Part shown: piece by piece, positions 33,058-41,651 of the stretch
Numbering within the stretch: the stretch's first letter is position 1
Layout of the letters: the number at the start of each line of letters is the position of its first letter
NCBI RefSeq assembly: GCF_003610895.1
Contig: NZ_MCAS01000011.1
Coordinates: 62,001 to 126,000 of the forward strand
Length of the DNA stretch: 64,000 bases
Source: Paraburkholderia fungorum
Lineage (GTDB): Bacteria > Pseudomonadota > Gammaproteobacteria > Burkholderiales > Burkholderiaceae
Reading direction: 5' to 3'
Made by a program: the position numbers and the translations under genes
Notes under the pieces: generated by a model
Database searches by the model: none
What the model was told of the DNA's origin: nothing
Seen by the model: only the letters and a program-made list of their open reading frames with translations

Positions 33058-34328
33058 ATACGCCCTCGTGGCTGCGCCAGGTGGCGGCAACGGATGCCGC
33101 TCAAGACCGGAGCATGCCGGCGGAACCGGGCTGGACAGTTTTGCTCGTCGACGACGATCCGGAGATTCACGAGGTCACGCGAATGGTGCTGGCCGACGCC
33201 ACCTTTGCAAACCGGCCTATCGGACTGGCCAGCGCATTCTCGGCGGCGGAGGCGAAGACCTACCTTGCGACCCATCCGGACACCGCGCTGATCCTGCTGG
33301 ACGTGGTCATGGAGGCGGATCATGCCGGGCTCGAACTCGTGCGCCATACCCGCGAAATCATCCGCAACCGGGACGTACAGATCGTGCTGCGCACAGGGCA
33401 GCCGGGCATGGCGCCCGAGCGCGACGTCATTGTGCAGTACGACATCAACGGCTACTTCCTGAAGACCGAATTGACGGCGCAAAAGCTGACGTCGATCGTG
33501 GTCGCGGGCTTGCGCGCGTATCAGTACATCAAGGCGCTCCAGCCGGGTCACGCATCGCCGGCAACTTCGGCGGCGCGCAGTCTGGTGGAACCGCAGGAAC
33601 AGGAACGGCGTGCCCGGATCGTCGCAGATCTCGTGACGGCAGCCCAGACCGGGCTGGTCGGCGTGCAGGCTTTGCCGCAAGTGGAGCTCGCCTCCAGCGC
33701 CGTGCTTGGGGTCGAGATACAGCCGGCATGGACAACGCGCGAAGGTGTGCTGAGGCCGGCGGAAATCGTCGCGCTGACAGACGACGTTGGACTGCATCTG
33801 TCGCTCGACACGCTATTGTTACGTCGCGCATGCGAGCTCGCGCGAGACTGGCGCAACAACAGGACACCCGCACCGCGCGTCTCGGTGCCGTTGCTGTCGA
33901 CGCGCCTTGACGATGTCGAATTGACGGCGCTGGTCAAGCAATGTCTTGACGACACCGGCCTCGATGGCGCCGCGCTGGATTTGCAGTTGAGCGGCGCGGT
34001 TCTGCGCAGGATGCGCACGGCGGCGCGCGCGTTGCAGGCAGAAGGCGTGTCGATCACGCTGGTCGATTTCGGTCCTGAGTTGATCTCGTTGTCGGGCCTG
34101 CATGGCCTGCGACCCGACCGGATCAGGATTCACCCGACTTTCGTGCGCGACGTGACGCACGAACCAGAGCGGGCCGCGGTCGCACGCTCGATTGTGGCGC
34201 TTGCGCACACGCTCGGGATGAGCGTGATTGCCGATGGCATCGCCAGCGACGACGATCTTCAGTTTTTCCGCTGGGAAGGCTGCGACTTCGGCCAGGGTGA
34301 GGCGCTCGCCGCTGCGTGGAGTCTCTGA
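33054..34328 (+). CDS. Response regulator with degenerate EAL-like output domain
   Basis: This 424-residue protein has a receiver domain (residues 25-150: LLVDDDPEIHEVT, acceptor Asp near 82 in LILLDVVME, Lys in YFLKTE) and a C-terminal EAL-fold domain (about 200-424). Catalytic positions are lost: no ExLxR motif (GVEIQPAW), VDFGPE in place of DDFGTG, ADGIAS in place of AEGVET, although the tail CDFGQGEALAAAW is kept. It should not hydrolyse c-di-GMP but may bind it or a protein partner. The start overlaps the kinase stop by four bases, making it the cognate regulator. Confidence 0.87.
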   Translation: MNTPSWLRQVAATDAAQDRSMPAEPGWTVLLVDDDPEIHEVTRMVLADATFANRPIGLASAFSAAEAKTYLATHPDTALILLDVVMEADHAGLELVRHTREIIRNRDVQIVLRTGQPGMAPERDVIVQYDINGYFLKTELTAQKLTSIVVAGLRAYQYIKALQPGHASPATSAARSLVEPQEQERRARIVADLVTAAQTGLVGVQALPQVELASSAVLGVEIQPAWTTREGVLRPAEIVALTDDVGLHLSLDTLLLRRACELARDWRNNRTPAPRVSVPLLSTRLDDVELTALVKQCLDDTGLDGAALDLQLSGAVLRRMRTAARALQAEGVSITLVDFGPELISLSGLHGLRPDRIRIHPTFVRDVTHEPERAAVARSIVALAHTLGMSVIADGIASDDDLQFFRWEGCDFGQGEALAAAWSL

Positions 34329-34379
34329 ACCCTATGCGCCTGCCGGGCGAAGAATCTGGGGGCTGATTTCGTTCCGGCC

Positions 34380-34416
34380 CCCAGCGGGGAAAGTGAAGGT
34401 GCCCCCTGGGCTTTTT
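34380..34416 (+). terminator. Terminator of the kinase-regulator operon
   Basis: CCCAG-C-GGGG (34380-34389) pairs with CCCC-CTGGG (34402-34410), with one bulged C, followed by CTTTTT. It lies 51 bases after the regulator stop. Confidence 0.75.
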
Positions 34417-34497
34417 CACATTGACTGCCTGACCATCCTTAACACTACGTCACCCGCGATCGTCTTATGCTTGACGGCTAACGAATCGGGGGATTTC

Positions 34498-34581
34498 ATG
34501 ACTTACCCATACGACTTGATTTCGGGCGGTTTTTGTCTGGCTTTGGCCGTTGCGTGTCTCGTCGCGCTGCTGATTGCCTGA
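34498..34581 (+). CDS. Possible 27-residue membrane micropeptide
   Basis: GGGGG lies five bases before an ATG that opens MTYPYDLISGGFCLALAVAC and ends LVALLIA. The peptide is one hydrophobic helix with a short polar start. It stands alone between the kinase-regulator terminator and the next operon. Size and shape resemble known small membrane peptides, but no family is recognised. Confidence 0.35.
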   Translation: MTYPYDLISGGFCLALAVACLVALLIA

Positions 34582-35121
34582 CGCCGTTACCCACCACCAG
34601 GTAGCAGGGCAACCGCCCGAGCCACGAGCAGATACTGGCTACCTTCATTCCTCGTCGGCTTTCGAAACCACCGTTGCTCCCAGACGGAGAGCGTGCCCCT
34701 TTTTTCGGTGCCGCCGCCGATCGCCGCACATCCAGCAAAGCAGGGGGCGGCGTTCTGTCCGCCGGTGTGCCGGGTCACGTCACGTCGCCCACCAGACTTG
34801 CAGCAGCCGTTTCATCAGGCAGCGCGGCGCTGAGAATCGGCCATCGGGTCGATGCGTCACCGTGCCAGCCTGAGGGTCTGCAGCTCTGCTGCGGTGCGAG
34901 CAAGTGCGCCGGAAGAGTGGTTCGCCACACCCTATTCGGGCGCTGCGCATAATCGGCTGACATCGGCTGACTGACCGCGCCGATGTCGAGCCGGTGCAAC
35001 TCCACCTCAAGTCCTCCGTGCGACCGAACAGCGGCCGCCATCTTCCTCACAAGTCACGCCGCATAGGCCGTCTGGCCCGCTGACGGCCGCCTATCCGTAG
35101 AGACCCCTAGCCGGGAAAAGC
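34582..35121. other. 540-base stretch with no supportable gene
   Basis: High-GC sequence with overlapping short frames of poor composition on both strands. It separates the kinase-regulator pair from the GntR-controlled cluster whose promoter begins at 35122. Confidence 0.45.
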
Positions 35122-35159
35122 TTGACACCTAAATTATGTGCAAATAATCTGAATTCAGA
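35122..35159 (+). promoter_or_regulatory. Sigma-70 promoter with GntR-type operator (copy 1)
   Basis: TTGACA (35122-35127), 17-base spacing and TAATCT (35145-35150) form a strong promoter. The perfect 12-bp palindrome TCTGAATTCAGA (35148-35159) overlaps the -10 box and start point, a repressing position. The larger segment ATAATCTGAATTCAGAAT recurs before the GntR gene at 45510-45527. It drives the aminotransferase and the collinear genes behind it. Confidence 0.8.
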
Positions 35160-35233
35160 ATGTTGAATTTAGTTCGAGACCCCGGCTGGTGTCCTCGTAA
35201 AGGATCACCCCGTCAAACTGGAAAGGACTATCC

Positions 35234-36436
35234 GTGCCAGACGCATTGCAGGCTGCGCGCATCGTGAAGCCGACGATCTCAGCGCTTGAGGATTCACCCA
35301 TCATCGACGTATGGCGGCTCGGGATCGACCGCCCGGACGTGATCGGTCTGTGGGCCGGGGAGAGCGATCTGCCGACCCCGGCGTTCATTTGCGAGGCTGC
35401 CAGCGCGGCGCTTGCGCAAGGCAAGACGTTCTACTCGCAAAATCGCGGCATCCCGCCGCTGCGTCAGGCCATTCGCGACTATTACGCGCGGCTGTGCGGC
35501 GTCGAGATCGACGATGGCCGGATTTCCGCGACATCGTCCGGGATGAACGCGGTGATGCTGGTTGCGCAGGCGATAGTCGGCGCGGGCGATAACGTTGTTT
35601 GCATCACGCCCTCGTGGCCGAACATCCTGCGCGCGATTTCGATCCTGGGCGGGGAGGTGCGCGAAGTGCCGCTCGGCCACGACGAAAGCGGCTGGTCGCT
35701 CGATCTGGAGGCTTTGTTCGCGGCCTGCGACGGCCGTACCCGCGCCATTTACTTCGCTTCACCCGGCAATCCGACCGGCTGGATGATGGAGCGCGCTGAG
35801 CAGCAGCGCCTGCTCGACTTTGCGCGCCAGCGCGGCATTGCGCTGATCGCCGACGAGGTCTATCAGCGCATTGTCTATGACCGCGATTACGCGCCTTCGA
35901 TGGTTGAAATCGCACAACCCGACGACCCCGTCTTTATCGTCAACAGCTTTTCGAAAGCCTGGGCGATGACCGGCTGGCGCATGGGCTGGATGATCTTCCC
36001 CGAAAGCATGACGGCGGATTTCGAAAAACTGATCCAGTTCAATACGAGCGGCGGCCAGGTCTTCTCGCAGGAAGCCGCTGCACTCGCGTTGACCGAAGGC
36101 GAGCCGTTCGTGAAGTCGTTCGTCGAGCGGTGCAGACGCGGACGCCAGATCGTGCTCGATCGTTTCGCCCGAATGCCCGGCGTGCAGGTCGTGCCCAATC
36201 TCGCGTCGTTCTATCTGATGTTCGAGATCGAAGGCGTCACGGACACGCTCGAATTCTGCAAGCGGGCGGTGCTCGAGGCCGGCGTCGGTCTCGCACCCGG
36301 GATGGCCTTCGGTGCCGAGTCGGCGCACCAGATCCGGCTTTGCTACGCGCGCAGCGACGCCAGCCTGAGTGAAGCCATGGACCGTCTCGCACCGTTTATC
36401 GCACGCGTCGCGCAACCCGTCATACAGACCGGCTAG
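35234..36436 (+). CDS. PLP-dependent aminotransferase, class I/II
   Basis: This 400-residue fold-type I enzyme has FASPGNPTGWMM, LIADEVYQRIVYD and the PLP-binding SFSKAWAMTGWRMG (Lys241), plus a C-terminal Arg site in HQIRLCYARSD. It transfers an amino group to a 2-oxoacid; the group includes aspartate and aromatic aminotransferases, and the specificity is unclear. GTG at 35234 has AAGGA seven bases upstream. It is the first gene after the GntR-controlled promoter, in a cluster rich in amino-acid-type functions, so a role in removing nitrogen from the imported compound or a degradation product is likely. Confidence 0.88.
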   Translation: MPDALQAARIVKPTISALEDSPIIDVWRLGIDRPDVIGLWAGESDLPTPAFICEAASAALAQGKTFYSQNRGIPPLRQAIRDYYARLCGVEIDDGRISATSSGMNAVMLVAQAIVGAGDNVVCITPSWPNILRAISILGGEVREVPLGHDESGWSLDLEALFAACDGRTRAIYFASPGNPTGWMMERAEQQRLLDFARQRGIALIADEVYQRIVYDRDYAPSMVEIAQPDDPVFIVNSFSKAWAMTGWRMGWMIFPESMTADFEKLIQFNTSGGQVFSQEAAALALTEGEPFVKSFVERCRRGRQIVLDRFARMPGVQVVPNLASFYLMFEIEGVTDTLEFCKRAVLEAGVGLAPGMAFGAESAHQIRLCYARSDASLSEAMDRLAPFIARVAQPVIQTG

Positions 36437-36536
36437 CGGCTCTCGCCGCTGTTCCTTCTGATTCGCATCGATCGCAGGCGCCACGCGTCCGCGAGGGTGC
36501 GGCACGCATGCAGTTCGACCGTATTGAGGATTCCAG

Positions 36537-37721
36537 ATGACAGACACTGCCAACGCCAGACCATCGCAAGCAACCCTCGATTGCCTGAGCCAGTTGATCA
36601 GTTTCGACACCACGAGCCGCAACTCCAACCTGGCGTTGATCGAGTGGGCCGCCGAGCGTCTCGAGTCGGCCGGTGCGACGCTGCGTTACGACTACAACGC
36701 GGAGCGCTCGAAGGCGAATCTGTTCGCCACCTTCGGCAATGGGCCCGGCGGCGTCGTGTTGTCGGGGCATACGGACGTCGTGCCGGTGGATGGCCAGGCG
36801 TGGACCAGCGATCCATTCGCGGCGCAGATTCGCGATGGCCGCCTGTATGGCCGCGGCGCGTGCGACATGAAGGCGTTCATCGGTGTCGTGCTGGCGCAGG
36901 CGCAGCGTTTCGGTGCCGCCAGGCTGCGTGAGCCGCTGCACGTCGCTTTGAGTTATGACGAGGAAGTGGGCTGTCTCGGCGTGCCGGGCCTGATCGCGGC
37001 GATGAAAGACGCGGGACTGACGCCGTCGGGCTGCATCGTCGGCGAACCGACCGGCATGCGGGTGATCGCGGCCCACAAGGGTGGACGCATCTACCGGTGT
37101 CACGTGCGGGGTTGCGCGGCGCATTCGTCGCTGACGCCGAAGGGCTTGAACGCGATCGAATACGCGTCGCGGATCATCTCGCGCATTCAGGATCTCGCGG
37201 AAGAGGAAGAGGCGCATGGCGAGCGTGCCGACGGTTTCGACGTGCCGTTCTCGACCATCTCGACCAACACGATCGAAGGCGGCAACGGCCGCAACATCAT
37301 CCCCGCCGACTGCGAGTTCTACTTTGAGTACCGCTTCCTGCCGGGCGTCTCGCCGGAGCGCTTCATCGACGCGCTCAAACATTATGTCGACGGCACCGTG
37401 CTGCCAAAAATGCGCGCCCGTAACCGGCTAGCCGACGTCTCGTTCGAATGCGTGGGCAATATCCCCGCGCTCGATGCAAGCGATGCGGACGAGATTCACC
37501 GTCTTGCGATGGCGCTGATCGGCGACGTGCATGGCCGCGGCGGCAAGGTGGCCTACGGCACCGAAGCGTCGTTCTTCCAGAACGCCGGGGTGCCGGCAAT
37601 CGTGTGCGGACCGGGTTCGATCGATCAGGCGCACAAAGCCGACGAATATGTGTCGCTCGACCAGCTTTACCAGTGCGAGCGCTTCATCGGCCGTCTGTTC
37701 GAACGGGTGAGCATGGCCTGA
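36537..37721 (+). CDS. M20 peptidase, acetylornithine deacetylase (ArgE)-type
   Basis: This 394-residue zinc amidohydrolase has VVLSGHTDVVPVDGQAW, RGACDMKAFIGVVLAQ, LSYDEEVGCLGVPGL, GEPTGMRVIAAHKG and GTEASFFQNAGVPAIVCGPG, covering both metal sites and the dimerisation domain. Enzymes of this group release acyl groups from N-acyl amino acids. In this catabolic cluster, and with a penicillin-acylase-family gene further on, an N-acylated amino-acid-like intermediate is plausible. It is not part of an arginine operon here, so the biosynthetic name argE should not be used. 100 bases separate it from the aminotransferase gene. Confidence 0.88.
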   Translation: MTDTANARPSQATLDCLSQLISFDTTSRNSNLALIEWAAERLESAGATLRYDYNAERSKANLFATFGNGPGGVVLSGHTDVVPVDGQAWTSDPFAAQIRDGRLYGRGACDMKAFIGVVLAQAQRFGAARLREPLHVALSYDEEVGCLGVPGLIAAMKDAGLTPSGCIVGEPTGMRVIAAHKGGRIYRCHVRGCAAHSSLTPKGLNAIEYASRIISRIQDLAEEEEAHGERADGFDVPFSTISTNTIEGGNGRNIIPADCEFYFEYRFLPGVSPERFIDALKHYVDGTVLPKMRARNRLADVSFECVGNIPALDASDADEIHRLAMALIGDVHGRGGKVAYGTEASFFQNAGVPAIVCGPGSIDQAHKADEYVSLDQLYQCERFIGRLFERVSMA

Positions 37722-37802
37722 ACGTTGCCGCTGCATCCGGGGTTCTGTTCTTACGCCGCTGTTTCCTTCGTCGTTCCATTTCGAGCCGCACGACCAGCAT
37801 TC

Positions 37803-39191
37803 ATGCCAACCGCCCATTCCTCACTGCCGATGCCTGACGCCATTGAAACCGCACGCGACGCTGACCTGTTCCGCAAGGTGACGTGGCGCCTGATGCCGAT
37901 TCTCTTCATCAGCTACATCGTCGCGTATATCGATCGCGTCAACATCGGTTTCGCCAAATTGCAGATGCTCGACGATTTGCATTTCAGCGCGGCAGTCTAC
38001 GGTTTCGGATCGGGCGTGTTCTTCGTCGGCTTCCTGCTGTTCGAGGTGCCGAGCAATCTGATCCTGTACCGCGTGGGCGCCCGAGCGTGGATTGCGCGAA
38101 TCATGGTGACGTGGGGCGTGATTTCGATGTTGACGCTGTTCGTGAAGACCCCGGCGGCGTTCTACGCAATGCGTTTTCTGCTCGGTGCGGCCGAGGCGGG
38201 TTTTCTGCCGGGGGTGGTCTATTACCTGACCCAGTGGTATCCGAAACACCGGCATGGGCGCGTGATCTCGCTGTTGATCACGGCGGCGGCGGCCGGCGGC
38301 GTGGTCGTCGGTCCGCTGTCGGGCTGGATGATGGATGTGTTCACCGACGTCGGTTCGCTGCGTAACTGGCAATGGCTGTTCCTGCTGCAAGGCATCCCTG
38401 CGCTGATCGTCGGAGCAGTGGTGTTTATCGGCCTCGCGGATTCGCCGGCCAGGGCGAAATGGCTGAGCGCGGCCGAGCGGGAACGCCTGCTCGCCATCGT
38501 CGAAGCGGATCGCACCGGCACGCATCAGCGCGCGCGCATCCGGGACGCGTTCGGCGAAAGCAAGGTCTGGCTGCTCGGCGCGGTGCTCATCGCGCTGAAT
38601 CTCGGCATCTATGCGGTGGTGTTCTGGACGCCGACGATCATCAAGGCCGCCGGCTTTGTGCACTACCGGACCATCGGTCTGATCTCCGCGATTCCCTATC
38701 TCGCCTCCGGGGTGGCGATGCTCCTGCTTGGACGCAGCTCCGACCGGGTTGGCGAACGGCGCTGGCACATCGCCGGCGCATGTGTCGCCGGCGCGCTGGG
38801 GCTCGTTTTCAGTGTGATGTTCACCGGCCGGCCGTTGTTCTCGATCGCGGGCATCGTGCTGGCCACCGCGGCCTTCATTGGCGCGACGCCACTCGTGTGG
38901 GCGCTGGCCTCGAACTTCATGAAGGACCGCGCCGCGGCGGCCGGCTTCGCGCTGATGAATGCGCTCGCGGCACTCGGCGGTCTATTCGGCCCCTATCTGA
39001 TGGGGGTTGCACAGGACCTCACCGGCAACACGGCAGTGTCGATGCTCGGCGTGGCCGCCTGCGCGGTGGCCGGCAGCCTGATCGTGCTGTTCCTGCCCGC
39101 ACCGCGGCGCCTCGCGGACCAGCACGACGCACGTTTTCACCCGGACACAGGCGGCGCGCCGCAGGTCACGGATCACAGCAGGACGCAGTAA
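37803..39191 (+). CDS. MFS transporter, anion:cation symporter (ACS) family
   Basis: This protein of about 462 residues has 12 helices and the ACS signatures ISYIVAYIDRVNIGFAKLQM and LGAAEAGFLPGVVYYLTQWY. The family imports organic acid anions such as hydroxyphenylacetate, galactonate, phthalate and tartrate. The ATG at 37803 and ATG 37830 are both possible; neither has a good ribosome site. It sits between the M20 and porin genes, so it likely brings in the cluster's substrate after the porin passes it through the outer membrane. A close relative lies at 47158-48492. Confidence 0.88.
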   Translation: MPTAHSSLPMPDAIETARDADLFRKVTWRLMPILFISYIVAYIDRVNIGFAKLQMLDDLHFSAAVYGFGSGVFFVGFLLFEVPSNLILYRVGARAWIARIMVTWGVISMLTLFVKTPAAFYAMRFLLGAAEAGFLPGVVYYLTQWYPKHRHGRVISLLITAAAAGGVVVGPLSGWMMDVFTDVGSLRNWQWLFLLQGIPALIVGAVVFIGLADSPARAKWLSAAERERLLAIVEADRTGTHQRARIRDAFGESKVWLLGAVLIALNLGIYAVVFWTPTIIKAAGFVHYRTIGLISAIPYLASGVAMLLLGRSSDRVGERRWHIAGACVAGALGLVFSVMFTGRPLFSIAGIVLATAAFIGATPLVWALASNFMKDRAAAAGFALMNALAALGGLFGPYLMGVAQDLTGNTAVSMLGVAACAVAGSLIVLFLPAPRRLADQHDARFHPDTGGAPQVTDHSRTQ

Positions 39192-39313
39192 GACGCGCAG
39201 TTAGACGTTTCGTTTTGAAAAAGCAGCCGGTTCACCCGCCGACGCGCGGCGCTGTTGCGCGTCTCCTTCAATTCGCCTGACGCATTCGTCTCACCCTAAC
39301 CTGATCGCGATCG

Positions 39314-40399
39314 ATGAAACCGACGCCTAGAAAAATTGCCGCCTCCACGCTCCTCGCCGGCTCCTGTGCCGGCATGTCGATGGCCGCACACGCGCAAAGC
39401 ACAGTCACGCTGTACGGCATCATCGATGCCGGCATTACCTGGGCCAGCAACGAGGGCGGCCACTCCGTGCCGTTTCTCGACACCGGCGTCATGCAGGGCA
39501 ACCGTCTCGGCTTCAAAGGGGCCGAAGACCTGGGTGGCGGCATGAAGGCGATCTTCGTCCTCGAAAACGGCTACCAGTTGCAGAACGGCAAGCTGGGGCA
39601 GGGCGGCGCGCTGTTCGGCCGCCAGGCATGGGTGGGCTTGTCCGGCAATCGCTGGGGCGTGCTGACCGCCGGGCATCAGTACGACTTCATGTGCGACACG
39701 CTGGAGTCCTACTACACACCGACCTGGTCGGCGGGCGGCTATGCAAACAATCCGCTCGATAACGACCGGATGAGTGGGCAGCGCGTCGACAATTCAGTCA
39801 AGTACATGTCGCCCGATCTGGCTGGTTTCAAACTAGGGGCGATGTACGGCTTCTCCAATCTTGCCGGCGATATCAACGGCAAGGGGCGCACCTACAGCTT
39901 CACCGCTGTCTACTCGCGCGGCAACTTCAGCGCGGGCGCGGCCTATACGGAGGTTAGCGGGACCACCCTCGATATTTCGCCGCTGGTGGGGTCGGCTACG
40001 CCGGTCAATGTCGGCGGCAGCAAGCTGCGGACGTGGGGGGCGGGCGCCGACTATCAGTTCTCCAAAGTGACGGTGTACGGCGTCTATTCGCAGGCGCAGT
40101 ACGAGTCGGCGAACGGGCTGCCTTCCGCGATGTTCCGCAATTACCAGGGTGGCGTCTCCTACACGAATGTCGCGCAGGTCTATGGTATCGGCTATGGGCT
40201 GACGACCCTGGGCGCGAACAGGTACCACCAGCTGAATCTGACCTTCGACTATTTCCTGTCGAAACGGACCGACGTATACGTGCAGTCGATCATCATGCAC
40301 GCGACCGGCGACTCCCCAACCGCCGCGATCATCAGCATTCCTGCATCGTCGAATGGCAATCAGGTGTTGCTGCGGCTCGGTATGCGCCACAAGTTCTGA
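39314..40399 (+). CDS. Gram-negative porin, Burkholderia type
   Basis: This 361-residue outer-membrane protein has a signal peptide cleaved near AHA-QST. Its mature part shows the trimeric porin pattern: STVTLYGIIDAGITW, GNRLGFKGAEDLGGGMKAIF, FGRQAWVGLSG, and the C-terminal strand ending MRHKF. It forms a diffusion pore, probably biased to the anionic or aromatic solute used by the cluster. It follows the MFS gene by 122 bases and precedes the kynureninase-like gene. Confidence 0.92.
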   Translation: MKPTPRKIAASTLLAGSCAGMSMAAHAQSTVTLYGIIDAGITWASNEGGHSVPFLDTGVMQGNRLGFKGAEDLGGGMKAIFVLENGYQLQNGKLGQGGALFGRQAWVGLSGNRWGVLTAGHQYDFMCDTLESYYTPTWSAGGYANNPLDNDRMSGQRVDNSVKYMSPDLAGFKLGAMYGFSNLAGDINGKGRTYSFTAVYSRGNFSAGAAYTEVSGTTLDISPLVGSATPVNVGGSKLRTWGAGADYQFSKVTVYGVYSQAQYESANGLPSAMFRNYQGGVSYTNVAQVYGIGYGLTTLGANRYHQLNLTFDYFLSKRTDVYVQSIIMHATGDSPTAAIISIPASSNGNQVLLRLGMRHKF

Positions 40400-40459
40400 A
40401 CGGCTTGCACGGCGCCCCGACCTCTAACCTCTGTCGCACTACCTCACACACACGTATTC

Positions 40460-41602
40460 ATGCAATCGAACGTAAATTCATCGCCGGGCACATACGACGG
40501 CTGGCTGATGTACCACTCGGTCGGCCTGTTTCCCGATCAGGAAGCGGTGGTGCGCGACGCGCTGGCGCAGTTCGCGTCGAGCTGGTGCGCACCCGGTCTC
40601 AAGCGCTGGGACGAAGGGCTCGCGGCGCGGCAAGGCGTGCTCGACAACTGGGCACGCCTTGTCAATGCGGACCCGCGCAACGTGTTCGGCGCCGAGAACG
40701 TGACCGATGCGTTCGGCAAGTTCGTCGCGGCGCTCGGTACGCGGCTTACTGGCCGCAAGGTGCTGATTGCCGCCGATTGTTTTCCGAGCCTGCATTTCCT
40801 GCTCTCGGGTCTGGCCGGCACGTTCGGCTTCACGCTCGAAACCGTGCCGCTGGCAGCCGGTGCGGCGTGGGTCACGGACGACGCTTTCATTGAAGCATGG
40901 CGCGACGACGTCGGGCTCGCGGTCGTCACATGGGTCACGTCGACCGCGTCGAAGCGCGCCGATCTCGACCGGCTCGTTGCGCACGGCCGCAAGCAGGGCA
41001 GCCTGATCGCGGTCGACATTACGCAGGGCGCCGGCATTCTCGACTTCGACGTGACGAGGCCGGCCGTCGATTTCGCCGCGACGACCACGCTGAAATGGCT
41101 GTGCGGGGCGCCCGGAACCGGCCTTGGTTATGTGTGTCCCGCGTTGCTCGACAGCGGGCTCGCCCCGCAGATGACCGGCTGGTTCAGTCAGCCGGATCCG
41201 TTCAATTGGGATATCACGCGTTTTTCGCTGGCGGCGGAAGCTCGCCGGTTCGACACCGGCACGCCGTCGTTCCTGCCGTTCGTGGCGTCGGCGCCAGGCC
41301 TCGCATGGCGGCTGTCCGGCGCGGCCGATGGGCTGCGCGAGCGCAACCTGCGCTTGTGCCGCGCGGTGATCGAGGTGCTCGAAGCCAAAGGCTACGCACT
41401 GCATTCGCCACGTGCCGACGCGGCTCGCGGCGGCAGCGTGATGGCGACGCTGCCCGTGCATATCGATCCGCAAACGCTGGAGGCAAGGCTTGTGCAAGCC
41501 GGCGTCGTGGTCGATACGCGTGGCCGCGTGATGCGTTTTTCGCCGGGCGTGCTGACGCACGACTCGATCGCGAGCCGGCTCGCGACGCTTTTGCCTGACT
41601 GA
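40460..41602 (+). CDS. Class V PLP enzyme, kynureninase/aminotransferase-like
   Basis: This 380-residue fold-type I PLP protein has VDITQGAGILDFDV and the PLP-lysine context AATTTLKWLCGAPGTG (Lys212). Kynureninase-like features include the N-terminal LMYHSVGLFPDQE segment and GWFSQPDPFNWD. Class V members cleave or transaminate; candidates are kynureninase-type C-C cleavage, cysteine desulphurase-like or alanine-glyoxylate-type transamination. Conservation is too low to choose. The context with a cyclase at the far end of the cluster makes a kynurenine-like pathway step attractive but unproven. Confidence 0.8.
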   Translation: MQSNVNSSPGTYDGWLMYHSVGLFPDQEAVVRDALAQFASSWCAPGLKRWDEGLAARQGVLDNWARLVNADPRNVFGAENVTDAFGKFVAALGTRLTGRKVLIAADCFPSLHFLLSGLAGTFGFTLETVPLAAGAAWVTDDAFIEAWRDDVGLAVVTWVTSTASKRADLDRLVAHGRKQGSLIAVDITQGAGILDFDVTRPAVDFAATTTLKWLCGAPGTGLGYVCPALLDSGLAPQMTGWFSQPDPFNWDITRFSLAAEARRFDTGTPSFLPFVASAPGLAWRLSGAADGLRERNLRLCRAVIEVLEAKGYALHSPRADAARGGSVMATLPVHIDPQTLEARLVQAGVVVDTRGRVMRFSPGVLTHDSIASRLATLLPD

Positions 41603-41651
41603 CCCGCGTTTCCGTCGACGTGGTTTTGCGCCTGTTAAAGGGAGTCTTCAG

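Noticed and set aside
36537..37721. Naming the M20 enzyme argE of arginine biosynthesis
   Set aside because: It lies in a GntR-controlled catabolic cluster without other arg genes, so the biosynthetic name is not supported.
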